Shown piece after piece: positions 35,284-44,212 of a stretch of 56,406 nt of DNA. The position numbers and the translations under genes were made by a program. The notes beneath the pieces were generated by a model, which saw nothing but the letters and a program-made list of their open reading frames with translations, searched no databases and was not told the DNA's origin. The stretch's first letter is position 1; each line of letters begins with the position of its first letter. Origin of the DNA: Planctomycetia bacterium (GTDB lineage Bacteria > Planctomycetota > UBA8108 > SXIK01); contig SXIK01000169.1 in the NCBI GenBank assembly GCA_005772855.1, forward strand, positions 1 through 56,406. The letters are read 5' to 3'.

Positions 35284-36972
35284 ATGCGACACAAGAGAGC
35301 CTCCGAGCTATTGCTGAGTCTTTTTTTCACTGGAGCGGTCTTTAGCGACATGGCCATGGGGAACACGGGATTCATCCGAGGCGATGCCGACCGAAGCGGC
35401 CAGGTCGACATCACCGACCCGATCCGGATCTTCGGGTTCCTCTTCTTCGGCGACCTGAGACCGCCCTGTAATGATGCGCTCGACTCCAACGACTCGGGCA
35501 AGATCGACCTGGCAGACGGCATCTACCTCCTCAACTTTCTATTTCGAGGCGCCACCCCGCCGCCGGCCCCATTTCCGAGAAGCGGAGATGACCTCACGGC
35601 CGATTCGCTCGATTGCGGGGAAGGCGCCGAGTGGCTCAGCCGCTGGAACCGAATTGCGCTCGACGCGAGTGGACTCGACCACACGCCCGTCCACCCCCCC
35701 GAAAACAGGGTCTTCGGCGAGCAACTGGGGCCTTGCCGTGCCAGCCGGGCCATGGCCATCGTGCACATCGCGATGTTTGAGTCGGTGAATGCCATCTCGG
35801 GAGGATTCAAGAGCTACCTGGGCCTGTCTCCGGTGCCAGGAGGGACCTCCATGAAGGCCGCCATGGTAAGGGCAGCGCACGACACGCTCGTGCAGCTCTT
35901 TCCCTCCCAGGTGCCCACCTTCGACGAGAGGCTATCCGAAGACCTCGCGGCGATTCCTGAGGGCGCTGCGAAATCAGACGGGGTGGCCCTGGGCGCGGAG
36001 GTCGCAAGGAGAGTGCTCCAGTTGCGCTCCAGCGACGGATCGCAACACAAAGAGCCGGTCCTGGGCCTTGAGTACGTGCCTGGCCCGGATCCGGGCATCT
36101 GGCGGAAGGACCCAATGAGCGAGATTCGCATCGCGATGGGAGCTCGCTGGGCCGAGGTGGCACCATTTGCGATGTCCAGCGCCTCGCAGTTTCGTGCGCC
36201 CGTGCCTCCGTCCATCAGCAGCGAGGCCTACGCTGTTGCCCATGACGAGGTGAAGCGGCTGGGCGGCGACGGCGTCAACACCCCGACGGAGCGACCCGCG
36301 GAACAAACGATAATCGGGCTTTACTGGGCCTACGACGGCACGCCAAGTCTCTGCGCTCCACCGCGGCTTTATAACCAGATCGCGGTCCACATCGCCAGAC
36401 AGATGGGAACTGACATCGTCCCCATGGCTCGCCTGCTGGCCCTCGTCAACGTGGCCATGGCCGATGCCGCGATCGCGGTCTGGGATTCGAAGTATCACTA
36501 CAAGTACTGGCGTCCAGTCACCGGCATCCGGGAGGCCGATGCGGGCACGGGACCGACCGGCGGCGGCGACGGTAACCCGGCGACTGTTGCCGATCCGGCC
36601 TACCGGCCTCTCGGCGCTCCGGCCAGCAACTCGAACGACCCCAACTTCACACCGCCATTTCCAGCTTACCCCTCCGGGCATGCTGGCTTCGGCGGCGCCG
36701 TTTTTCAGACGCTGCGGAACTTCTACGGCACCGACGGAATTGCCTTCTCTTTCATCTCCGACGAGTACAATGGCCTCACGCGGGACCGCGCCGGTGAGAC
36801 GAGACCGCTCCTCTCGAGGCACTTCTCTTCCCTGTCGGAGGCCGAGGAGGAAAATGGCCAGAGCCGCATCTATCTTGGAATCCACTGGGCCTTTGACAAG
36901 ACAGAGGGAATTGTCCAGGGCTGGCGGGTGGCCAATCACGTTTTCCAGAACGTCTTCACGCCAAATCCCTGA
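35284..36972 (+). CDS. Vanadium-dependent haloperoxidase-like enzyme with N-terminal dockerin-like domain
   Basis: 562 residues. Signal sequence (about 1-26), two EF-hand-like loops (GDADRSGQVDITD, DSNDSGKIDLAD; about 32-105), then a PAP2/vanadium haloperoxidase domain (110-562). All vanadate-site residues expected from fungal chloroperoxidase are visible with matching spacing: Lys403 and Arg410 (KYHYKYWR), Ser464-Gly465-His466 (PSGH), Arg528 and His534 (RIYLGIH). Such enzymes oxidise halides with peroxide; some family members are phosphatases instead. The exported dockerin-like arrangement suggests extracellular action rather than tailoring of the nearby PKS/NRPS product. Flanking gap 35095-35283 has no clear promoter or terminator. 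Confidence 0.9.
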   Translation: MRHKRASELLLSLFFTGAVFSDMAMGNTGFIRGDADRSGQVDITDPIRIFGFLFFGDLRPPCNDALDSNDSGKIDLADGIYLLNFLFRGATPPPAPFPRSGDDLTADSLDCGEGAEWLSRWNRIALDASGLDHTPVHPPENRVFGEQLGPCRASRAMAIVHIAMFESVNAISGGFKSYLGLSPVPGGTSMKAAMVRAAHDTLVQLFPSQVPTFDERLSEDLAAIPEGAAKSDGVALGAEVARRVLQLRSSDGSQHKEPVLGLEYVPGPDPGIWRKDPMSEIRIAMGARWAEVAPFAMSSASQFRAPVPPSISSEAYAVAHDEVKRLGGDGVNTPTERPAEQTIIGLYWAYDGTPSLCAPPRLYNQIAVHIARQMGTDIVPMARLLALVNVAMADAAIAVWDSKYHYKYWRPVTGIREADAGTGPTGGGDGNPATVADPAYRPLGAPASNSNDPNFTPPFPAYPSGHAGFGGAVFQTLRNFYGTDGIAFSFISDEYNGLTRDRAGETRPLLSRHFSSLSEAEEENGQSRIYLGIHWAFDKTEGIVQGWRVANHVFQNVFTPNP

Positions 36973-37025
36973 GCCGCCCACAGCTCCCACACGCCGGATT
37001 CCCCCCCAACAAACCGGTTGAGTAA

Positions 37026-37802
37026 TTAAACAAGCATCATCCCGCCATCGACGACCAGCACCTGGCCTGTGACGTAACGGGAGGCCTCCGAGGCAAGAAA
37101 CAGCGCAGCGCCGACGACGTCTTCGGGCTCGGCAATGCGGCTCAGGGGTAGCCGCTTGGCGGTGTCTTCCTCGGTTTTCGGGTTCTTCCAGAGGGCCTCA
37201 CTGAAACGTGTTCGAACCACACCGGGCGCGATGGCATTCACACGGATTCCGTCCCGACCCAGCTCTATAGCAAGGACCTGAGTCATCGAGTTGACGGCTG
37301 CCTTCGAGACGCTGTAGGCTCCAAGGCCTGGCCAGGGGCGGAGCGAGGCGACCGTTGAGACGTTGACGATACTGCCTGCCACGCTCGCTTCGCGCATTCG
37401 TCGAACTCCCTCGCGAGCCACGAGCAGGTAGCCGCGCAGATTCGTCTCCAGGATCTTGTCGAAAACCTCCAGCTCGACCTCATGAAGTGGCGCCATGGAC
37501 GGATTCGTTGCAGCGTTATTGACCACGACATGAATGGCTCCGAAAGCCTTGACGGCTTCGTCAAAGAGCCTCGTGACGTCTTCCGGGCGGGCGCTGTGTG
37601 CCGCGACGCCAACCACTCGATCGCCCCCCACATGCCGGAGTCGTTCGATCGCCAGCTTCACACCATCAGACTTGCGTCCGCTCACCGCTACCCTGGCGCC
37701 CATTTGCAGCATCGCCTCCGCGATGGCGAAACCAATCCCTCGAGTACCACCGGTGACGATGGCGTTCTTCGATCGAAGGTCCGTATAGAGATGGGTCGAC
37801 AT
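37026..37802 (-). CDS. Short-chain dehydrogenase/reductase (DHRS4-like)
   Basis: 258-residue classical SDR: cofactor motif TGGTRGIG, NNAATNP, Ser in NVSTVAS, YSVSK catalytic pair, and the C-terminal VTGQVLVVDGG. The NNAATNPSMAPL phrase is characteristic of the DHRS4/carbonyl reductase-like branch acting on ketones or 3-hydroxyacyl compounds; the substrate is not defined. ATG 37802 has GGAG six bases before it. Upstream lie a hairpin (37831-37854) and copy 2 of the dispersed repeat. Monocistronic. Confidence 0.9.
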   Translation of the reverse strand: MSTHLYTDLRSKNAIVTGGTRGIGFAIAEAMLQMGARVAVSGRKSDGVKLAIERLRHVGGDRVVGVAAHSARPEDVTRLFDEAVKAFGAIHVVVNNAATNPSMAPLHEVELEVFDKILETNLRGYLLVAREGVRRMREASVAGSIVNVSTVASLRPWPGLGAYSVSKAAVNSMTQVLAIELGRDGIRVNAIAPGVVRTRFSEALWKNPKTEEDTAKRLPLSRIAEPEDVVGAALFLASEASRYVTGQVLVVDGGMMLV

Positions 37803-37830
37803 CTTTTCTCTCCGCTCAACGGGTGGATCT

Positions 37831-37854
37831 CCGCCCCTGAATTCCGGGGCGGAA
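37831..37854. repeat. Inverted repeat upstream of the SDR gene
   Basis: TCCGCCCC / GGGGCGGA, eight perfect pairs around an eight-base loop, about 30 bases before the SDR start. Could be an mRNA leader hairpin or an operator. No T-run, so not a standard terminator. Confidence 0.5.
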
Positions 37855-37918
37855 GAAGTCTATGTTCCCGGGGGTTCCTGCCATAGAATCGCCCCGAAAT
37901 GAACGGTGACACTTCATA

Positions 37919-38052
37919 CTCCTTGCGGGGGAGGAAGACCTCCCCCCCACCGGCCGCCTGGCGGCGTCCTCCCCCTCCTCGGCGCTCGATAAGCGCCGGG
38001 CGCCTCCGGCGCCGATGGTGAGGGAGCGTTGGCCAGGATGTCCAAATCACGG
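37919..38052. repeat. Structured dispersed repeat, copy 2
   Basis: Same orientation as copy 1 (8235-8368) and about 93 percent identical by hand alignment. The last hairpin reads GGCGCC/GGCGCC here and GGCGCC/GGTGCC in copy 1, so pairing survives the change. The first stem has one disrupted pair. Sits between the SDR and TlpA-like starts. Confidence 0.85.
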
Positions 38053-38089
38053 CCGCGCGGAGTATATCACCCTTTTTCTGGAGAAACTC

Positions 38090-39463
38090 ATGCGTTTCAG
38101 CGTCTTGTTGGCGGCGGGAAGCCTTGTTGCCTCTCCCGCGGCGTTCACGCAAGGTCTCACCGAGGCATTTGGGGGACACGCGGCGGCCTACGAGGGTACG
38201 GTTGAGATCAAGCAATCCATCGGTGATACCACGGCCAACGTGGGCAAGTTCGTGGCACGACTCACTTGCCGGGTGAGCGAGCCCACCCCGGGCAAGCTCG
38301 AGGTTCTCCTTGTGCGGTTTCTCAACTCCCTGGAGGAAGGCCAGCAACCGATGGTGGGGTTCGACGTGGCATCTCTCTCCCGGGGGCCGGAAGGCTTCAA
38401 GCTCGAACCAGGGGGCGGGACCACAGCCGAGCTCGAGGAAGGCTCGCTGGCTCTGAAGGCGCTCTTTCCGCTGATGTTGCTGCCGGAGTTTGCGGCTCCC
38501 CCCTCCGGCTCGGAGCCAAGGACCGACGTGGAGCTCACGCTGCTTGGCTCCGTGGTAGTGAAGGTTCCACTGGTTGCCTCACGGCAGGAGGCTGGCGAGT
38601 CCCTCACGCTTCTGCGCAGGCTCGCCGAGGGCGCCACGCCAACGTTTCAGTTCCGGGACGAGACCTCAAAACTCCTCCGCTGGTCCGAATCCTACAAGCT
38701 CGACTCCGGGAAGGGATTGCCCTCCCGCCTCGAAAGCGCCCTTGTATTCGAGGGGTCGCTTGCGGACTCCACGGTCCGCTTTGAGCAGACCTTGATACTC
38801 AACAAGAAAAAAAGCTCCGATGGTCTGGGCGACGAAGGGGCGAAGCTTGCTTCGATAGAGAAGGACCTGCGGTCGCTCGGAGTTGAGTTCGCCGCCTTCA
38901 AGTCGCCGGAAGAGATCGCGAAACAAATTGGATCATTTCAAGCGAAGGCGAGGGGGACGCTGTTCGAGTCGGTGAACGATGCGCTGGACCAAAGGCTCGC
39001 GGTGTACAAGGCGAGCGGACTGGGCAAGTTGGCGGCGGACTTCACACTCGAGAGCCTTGACGGAAAGAAGGTGAGCTTCCGAGAGGCCACAAGGGGCAAG
39101 GTTGTGCTCCTGAGCTTCTGGGGGGTTGGCTGAGGACCGTGTCGTAGGGAGGCTCCCTACCTCACCAAGCTTCATGAGAAGTACTCGCAGAAGGGCTTCA
39201 CCGTAATGGCCGTCAACGGCTTCGACGAGCCAAGGGAGGAAGTCGAGGAGTTTGCGAAGAAATCCAGCCTGAGACACCCCATCCTGCTCATGGGTGGCCA
39301 GACGGCGCTCGACCTCTACGACGTGGAAGGCTTCCCAACCTCGTTCTGGATCGACCCCGAGGGCCGAATCATTGGGAAGGAAGTGGGCTTCGACCCCGCC
39401 CTGGCAGCTGCCATGGAAAAACGAATTGAGAAGCTCCTCGCGGCCCGCGAAAAGAAGAGATAG
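38090..39463 (+). CDS. TlpA-like thioredoxin-fold selenoprotein (Sec348-Gly-Pro-Cys)
   Basis: 457 residues if TGA at 39131-39133 is read through. Signal peptide (MRFSVLLAAGSLVASPAAFT), a long N-terminal region of unknown fold (20-315) rich in beta and Lys/Glu segments, then a TlpA/ResA-type thioredoxin domain (320-457): AADFTLESLDGKKVSF, VVLLSFWGVG-U-GPCRREAPYL, GFTVMAVNGFDEP, GFPTSFWIDPEGRI (cis-Pro loop). TGA stands exactly where the first Cys of CGPC belongs, and the frame continues 110 residues to a normal TAG. The SECIS-like hairpin sits right after it. Family role: periplasmic thiol-disulfide exchange. ATG 38090 has GGAG upstream. A C-type cytochrome gene converges three bases downstream. 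The alternative, a nonsense mutation precisely at the catalytic Cys, is unlikely. Confidence 0.92.
39131..39164 (+). promoter_or_regulatory. Bacterial SECIS-like element in the TlpA-like gene
   Basis: After TGA, nucleotides 11-17 (GTAGGGA) pair perfectly with 21-27 (TCCCTAC) around loop GGC, which begins at nucleotide 18. TGAGG itself can pair with CCTCA (39160-39164), so the UGA may lie at the stem base, as in known bacterial SECIS elements. Confidence 0.85.
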
Positions 39464-39466
39464 CAC

Positions 39467-39934
39467 CTACTTGTGCGCCTTGTGGCAACCCTCACACATC
39501 TTGGAGAGCTTGCCAACTTCGGTCTTGATGTCCTCGGAACCTTTTGCGACTGCGGCTTTGGCCAGGGCCAAGGCGACCTTCTGGTACTCGCCCACCTTGG
39601 ACTTCCAGGAAGCGGCGTCGCCCTTCTCTGGCTTCGCCCTGGCGAGGACCAGATCGGCGAGGTAAACGATGGTGGTCGCCCGGGCCTTGAGCGCCTTCCA
39701 TGCCTTGTCGTCAGCGGGCCCGCTCCCGGTGACGGCCTCCTTGATCTGTGAGTGGAGGCCCTTGGGCCCGTGTACTACGAGCATGTAGTCGCTGACGGAC
39801 AGGGTGGATGCAACCGCGGGTGCGGCTGCCACGGGCGGGGAGCGCGAAGTGCTGTCCGCGACGAAGAGTACCGTGGTTGCGATTGCGAAGGTTGCGATCA
39901 CATGAGCGATGGAACGTAATGACCAGTTCTGCAT
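39467..39934 (-). CDS. C-type cytochrome, cytochrome c'-like
   Basis: 155 residues: N-terminal export sequence (about 10-30), four-helix-like body, and a single haem motif CEGCH at the extreme C-terminus (KMCEGCHKAHK), the usual place in class II cytochromes c. It should be exported and bind one haem covalently. It converges with the TlpA-like selenoprotein gene with three bases between them. TlpA/ResA proteins reduce apocytochrome cysteines, so the pairing is suggestive, but the genes are not in one operon. No axial ligand or function can be assigned. Confidence 0.8.
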   Translation of the reverse strand: MQNWSLRSIAHVIATFAIATTVLFVADSTSRSPPVAAAPAVASTLSVSDYMLVVHGPKGLHSQIKEAVTGSGPADDKAWKALKARATTIVYLADLVLARAKPEKGDAASWKSKVGEYQKVALALAKAAVAKGSEDIKTEVGKLSKMCEGCHKAHK

Positions 39935-39961
39935 TCTTTTTGCGTGGCCGGTTTCCTGGCT

Positions 39962-40240
39962 TCAGGGCAAGAACCTTTCGGCCACCTCCTTGCCCTTTTC
40001 CAGGGCCTCTTCGGGATCTGCCGCGTGGCCAACTTGCACCTGGCCATCGGCGAACTGGACCTCCCAGGTCCAGGCCCGAGGACCGTCTTGGCCCGTGGGG
40101 CACACAAGAACCTTCGTGCCGCACAGGTGCGCCACACATTTGCCATCGGACTCCTGAGTCTCTTGCCAGTCGTACACGGGGAGTGATTCCTCTACTTGTT
40201 TTGCAAAACCGTCGTAACTCTTGCGAGGGCGAGCAGGCAT
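39962..40240 (-). CDS. Small hypothetical protein
   Basis: 92 residues, not recognised. It looks like a compact soluble domain: WTWEVQFADGQVQVGHA followed by a charged helix DPEEALEKGKEVAERF. Three cysteines (GKCVAHLCGTKVLVC) lie in the middle. No signal peptide. It lies 27 bases upstream of the cytochrome gene on the same strand, so co-expression is likely. Overlapping longer frames on the other strand lack protein-like character. Confidence 0.6.
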   Translation of the reverse strand: MPARPRKSYDGFAKQVEESLPVYDWQETQESDGKCVAHLCGTKVLVCPTGQDGPRAWTWEVQFADGQVQVGHAADPEEALEKGKEVAERFLP

Positions 40241-40304
40241 GGAGGCGAGAAGCTACGATTGCGGATCTTCTCGAGACCAGCTGGGGCGCCTCCTCCCGAG
40301 GCGT

Positions 40305-41642
40305 TCAACTCTTCTCCTGAATCATCAGGTCTCGGAACTCAACCTTCAAGGGGCCACCGGAGTGAACTTGCACGGCGACGTGTCCATCGGGGCGGCTCAG
40401 AGAGTCCTCGTACTCTGCAGTGACAGTTCCGTTGAGCGTGATCCGGATTTTATTCTTTACGACTTCGATCTCGTATTCGTTCCAGTCATTCTTCTTCGCG
40501 ACTCTCGAGCCTTTCTCTGCATAACTCGAGACGAGCATGTTGCGTCCAGTCGACTCATCGTAGAGGCTACCCCACCAGCCCCTTCCGATGTCTGCCTGAT
40601 ACCCGTGCATTTCGCCGTCCGGGAGCCACTCGCTGCGAAACTGTACACCGGAGTTCCCCTCATCGGGCACCAGGCGCACGCCAACCTTGAGCGTGAAGTC
40701 CGCATATCGCCTCTCGGTGCGCAGGAAGGCGTTGCGCTTGAGCCCTTGCGTCTCGCCGGTGATGACGCCGTTCGCGAGCCGCCACACGCCGGGATCTCCT
40801 ACCCACCCGGAAAGGTCTTTCCCGTTTGTGAGCGGTTGCCACGCGACGAAGGCTGGTGGAATGGTCACCTCGCCCGTGGCTGCCCATTCGCCCCCACGCT
40901 GGAGAAGTGATTTGAAGCCGTCCGACTCCATGCTGCTCGCAGCGTGCCCCAGTGTTGTGTGGAAGACGCGGCCTCTACCATGGTGAAGAACCCAGACCAC
41001 GGGCTCATAGTGATCGGTGCCGCGCGATTTGGCCTTACTCGAGAAGGCAACAGCGAGCAGCCTCACACCAGGCTGCAGGGTCAGCCCATGGTAGAGCTCG
41101 TCGGCCGCGTGCACGAAGGCCTTCGGAAAACCATGGGTGATCGGGTGCTCCCTGTCGAGGAGATCGACCTGAAACGAATGAAAGCTACCGTGCCCCCCGC
41201 TCGAGCGCCAGGCGCCCCCAAGCACCGTCTCGTACTCCTTCCAGGCAGGAAAGGCGTTGTTGGCGGCGTGGATCACAAGGAGGCCCTTGCCCTGCATGCC
41301 CACGGCGTCGAGAAAGGCTGCTCTCTGAGCGTCGGTCCAATTTCGGTCCGAGGTGGGGTTGAAGTTGAGGACGAGCACGCCGTAAGGGGCGAAGCGCGCG
41401 CTTGTAATCTCACCCCAGGGATTCTCGAGCACGTCGACCTCGAAGCGGCCAGACGATTCGAGAATGGTTTTCAAGACCGGCGTCGTCGCCCTCCAGTCGT
41501 GGTTGTTCTCGCCGGTAATAATGAGTGCCTTCAGGGGTTCAGCAGCGCGCGGCGCGGCTCCCCAGACCGAGGCAAGAAGGGCAAAACCGAGGCGGATCTG
41601 TCGTACGAAAAGGGCCTGGAGTTGGTGCTGGTTCAGGATCAA
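40305..41642 (-). CDS. ThuA-like and DUF1080 (3-keto-disaccharide hydrolase-like) fusion, secreted
   Basis: 445 residues from TTG 41642, which overlaps the TMEM14 stop (TTGA) and gives a credible export sequence (LGFALLASVWGAAPRAAEP). First domain (about 38-265) is ThuA-like/glutamine amidotransferase fold: ALIITGENNHDW, LLVIHAANNAFPAW, VWVLHHGRGRVFHTTLGH. Second (about 275-445) is DUF1080, a concanavalin-like fold: WQPLTNGKDLSGW, YADFTLKVGVRLV, GNSGVQFRS, GYQADIG. Both families are greatly expanded in Planctomycetota and linked to 3-keto-sugar metabolism and extracellular saccharide hydrolysis. Substrate unknown. Confidence 0.9.
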   Translation of the reverse strand: MILNQHQLQALFVRQIRLGFALLASVWGAAPRAAEPLKALIITGENNHDWRATTPVLKTILESSGRFEVDVLENPWGEITSARFAPYGVLVLNFNPTSDRNWTDAQRAAFLDAVGMQGKGLLVIHAANNAFPAWKEYETVLGGAWRSSGGHGSFHSFQVDLLDREHPITHGFPKAFVHAADELYHGLTLQPGVRLLAVAFSSKAKSRGTDHYEPVVWVLHHGRGRVFHTTLGHAASSMESDGFKSLLQRGGEWAATGEVTIPPAFVAWQPLTNGKDLSGWVGDPGVWRLANGVITGETQGLKRNAFLRTERRYADFTLKVGVRLVPDEGNSGVQFRSEWLPDGEMHGYQADIGRGWWGSLYDESTGRNMLVSSYAEKGSRVAKKNDWNEYEIEVVKNKIRITLNGTVTAEYEDSLSRPDGHVAVQVHSGGPLKVEFRDLMIQEKS

Positions 41643-41974
41643 TTTCCCAGCGCAAGCCCCAGGGCGGTCAAGACCGCCGTGACGGCGCTCAGGACCACGA
41701 TCAAGATGGTCGACTGTGGCTTCTTTGCCTTCTTGATCCGCGGGAGCATCATGACTGCGATGCCTGCGGACACCACCAGTCCAATGGCTAGCCCTGCCGT
41801 GGGAGAGGACTCCGCGCCAGCGATCAGGAAAGCCACGATGGCGAGTACGCCGGAGGCACACCCGGCGATCAGAGAGATCTTGCTGGGAGTCTTGGGGATC
41901 ACGTAGCCAAGAATTCCTCCCACGATCATGAGGACTCCGTAAACGAGGAGCGAATATCGGGCGGCTTCAACCAA
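41639..41974 (-). CDS. TMEM14 family membrane protein
   Basis: 111 residues with four hydrophobic segments and the Gly-rich pattern of TMEM14/UPF0136 proteins (VYGVLMIVGGILGYV, SLIAGCASGVLAI). Starts at TTG 41974 behind GGAGG. Function in bacteria unknown; the human relatives act in haem precursor and lipid handling. Coupled to the ThuA-DUF1080 gene through a TTGA overlap. Confidence 0.85.
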   Translation of the reverse strand: MVEAARYSLLVYGVLMIVGGILGYVIPKTPSKISLIAGCASGVLAIVAFLIAGAESSPTAGLAIGLVVSAGIAVMMLPRIKKAKKPQSTILIVVLSAVTAVLTALGLALGN

Positions 41975-42071
41975 GCGGTACCTCCAGGGTTAACAGTTTT
42001 TCGAACACCTTGGGCGCATGATATCGGGTCCCTCGGCGATTGGAAAGCAAGGGGTCGCTGCCCGGACACTA

Positions 42072-42100
42072 TTGACACGCATCAAATTCCTGGTGAGATT
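42072..42100 (+). promoter_or_regulatory. Possible promoter of the POT transporter gene
   Basis: TTGACA (42072-42077), 17-base spacer, GAGATT (42095-42100), about 45 bases before the start. The -35 is perfect and the -10 weak. Confidence 0.35.
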
Positions 42101-42145
42101 CCCAGCTCGAAACACAAGAGCTTCAAAGGCCATGGAGTACTGTTG

Positions 42146-44212
42146 ATGAGCCCCTCACCAGAATTGAAGATCCATCAGGAGGGCGCGATAACTCCCGTGA
42201 GCATCCCCCCTCGCCATCCGGCAGGCCTCGCGTCCATCTTCATGACAGAGATGTGGGAGCGCTTCTCCTACTACGGCATGCGGGCGCTTCTCATCGGGTA
42301 CCTGGTCCAGTACCACGGCTGGCTGCCGGGGGAGGCGTCCAAGGTCTACAAGTGGTACACGAGTCTCGTGTACTTGACGCCGCTCCTCGGTGGCTTCCTG
42401 GCCGACCGATACCTGGGGCTTCGTGCCTCGATCATCGCCGGCGCTTCACTCATGGCTCTGGGCCACTTTCTCATGGCATTCGAGCCCATGCCCGTCTTTT
42501 ACTTGGCCCTCGGCTGCCTGATCGCAGGCAATGGGTTCTTCAAGCCAAACATGTCGACCCTGCTCGGGCACATGTATTTCAAGAACGACCCGCGGCGCGA
42601 CGGAGCCTTCACGATCTTCTACATGGGTATCAATCTGGGCGCTTTCCTCTCACCCATCGTCTGCGGCAACCTGAGGGAAAACTTCGGGTATCACTGGGGT
42701 TTCTCCGCAGCCGGGGTGGGTATGGTGTTGGGGCTCCTCTGGTTTCTCCTGCGGCAAACTCAAATTCGCAGTGACGTCGAGGCCGCGGGGAACAGCATGG
42801 ACCTCGACCGGAGAGGTGAGAGGAGCGTCGAGACGCAGGAGGGGAAGTCGGACGAGGAGGAGCCAGGAGCGAGTGGCATTCCCGGCCTGATCACGAGGGT
42901 ATTCCCCATCCTCTTCAGCTCCCTTGGGGCTGCGCTCCCCGGTTACTACGTCTACCTTTACTTTTGCGGGATGGCTCAGGGGGTCGACGTCATCATGCCG
43001 CTGGCCTATGGCGCCGTGTTCATCTGGATGAGCCTCACCTTGGTCTCCATCCGGGGGGCCGCTCGCGACAAGAGCACGTGCATCTTCCTTCTTTTCATCT
43101 TTTCAGTGCTCTTCTGGATGGCTTTCGAGCAGGCTGGAAGCGCCCTCAACATCTGGGCCATCTACAACACTCGGCTCACCTTCCTGGGCATTTCCTACCC
43201 AGCGGAGTTGTGGCAATCGGCAAACGCGGTGATGATTGTCGCCATCGCGCCCCTGGCGTCCAGGCTCTGGAGCACCCTGGGCCGCTGGGAGCCCTCAACG
43301 CCCATGAAGATGCTGCTCGCCATGGGGTTCATGGCCGCAGCTTACGCGGTCATGGTGGTTGCCGCATGCGTTGAGGACAAGACAAAGACAACGGTCGAAT
43401 GCGCCTCGATTCCAACCCACTACCGGGTCGAGGAGGACGGAGACCTGCGCCTCATGAAGCCTGGCATGGAAGCGGTTCAGCCCCCGATCGACGCGAGCCG
43501 GCTCCGCTGGGATTCTGGCACGAAGCAGCTCGAGAAGCGGGGAGTTCTCGGCGAGTATCTCGCGCTCAACATGCTCTTTGACACGCTTTCAGAAGCCTGG
43601 GAGGACGAGGTCCTCGGGGCAAAGCAATCGGACGGTTCTCGCAAGGACGGTCTTGAAGATCTTGCCCTGAAGGCCTCGAAAGAGAATCCGGTCCGCAAGA
43701 CGTTTTCCTACTTGCCTCCGGGGTTCAGGCTCCTCCTTACGGACGAGGAGGCCGAAGCGGCTGGCCTCGCCTGGGACTCGTCGACCCGGACGATGACTTT
43801 CCTGGACCAACCGAACGTCCCCACCCTCAACCGAATCCGTGCCTCGGGAGGTGATGCCACCCTGCGTGACGCGTTGTGGGAGCTGAAGGAAAAGTCCCTC
43901 GTGGCCAGGGTCGGTTGGATCTGGCTCTTTCTCCTCAACTTGCTGGCAACGCTCGGCGAACTCTGCCTCTCGCCCGTCGGCCTCTCGATGGTGACGAAGC
44001 TTGCGCCGCTACGCTTCGCCTCCCTCTTCATGGGCGTCTGGCTGCTGTCGAGCTCGGTGGCACAGTACGTGGGCGGCTCGATCGGTGAGACCTGGGGCAT
44101 TATCTCACCGACGGCTTATTTCGAGCTCTTCGTGCTGACCTCTCTTGCCGGCTTCGTCGCACTGCTTGTGCTGATCAGCCCCATCCGGAAGCTGATGCAC
44201 GATGTGAGGTGA
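42146..44212 (+). CDS. POT/PTR family proton-coupled peptide transporter
   Basis: 688 residues. The family signature is clear: FMTEMWERFSYYGMRALL (ExxERFxYYG, H+ coupling) in the first helix, GGFLADRYLG, and FYMGINLGAFLSP. Twelve or more membrane helices are visible. Between the tenth and eleventh hydrophobic regions lies an extramembrane insertion of about 160 residues (about 415-580: CVEDKTKTTVECASIP ... LWELKEKSL), much larger than in E. coli DtpA. The start is ATG 42146 (a TTG precedes it). Likely imports di- and tripeptides; the insertion's role is unknown. Confidence 0.92.
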   Translation: MSPSPELKIHQEGAITPVSIPPRHPAGLASIFMTEMWERFSYYGMRALLIGYLVQYHGWLPGEASKVYKWYTSLVYLTPLLGGFLADRYLGLRASIIAGASLMALGHFLMAFEPMPVFYLALGCLIAGNGFFKPNMSTLLGHMYFKNDPRRDGAFTIFYMGINLGAFLSPIVCGNLRENFGYHWGFSAAGVGMVLGLLWFLLRQTQIRSDVEAAGNSMDLDRRGERSVETQEGKSDEEEPGASGIPGLITRVFPILFSSLGAALPGYYVYLYFCGMAQGVDVIMPLAYGAVFIWMSLTLVSIRGAARDKSTCIFLLFIFSVLFWMAFEQAGSALNIWAIYNTRLTFLGISYPAELWQSANAVMIVAIAPLASRLWSTLGRWEPSTPMKMLLAMGFMAAAYAVMVVAACVEDKTKTTVECASIPTHYRVEEDGDLRLMKPGMEAVQPPIDASRLRWDSGTKQLEKRGVLGEYLALNMLFDTLSEAWEDEVLGAKQSDGSRKDGLEDLALKASKENPVRKTFSYLPPGFRLLLTDEEAEAAGLAWDSSTRTMTFLDQPNVPTLNRIRASGGDATLRDALWELKEKSLVARVGWIWLFLLNLLATLGELCLSPVGLSMVTKLAPLRFASLFMGVWLLSSSVAQYVGGSIGETWGIISPTAYFELFVLTSLAGFVALLVLISPIRKLMHDVR

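Noticed and set aside
39934-39964. In-frame TGA joining the small hypothetical gene to the cytochrome gene
   Set aside because: Same frame by chance. There is no GG-loop hairpin after this TGA, and the cytochrome starts with its own export sequence.
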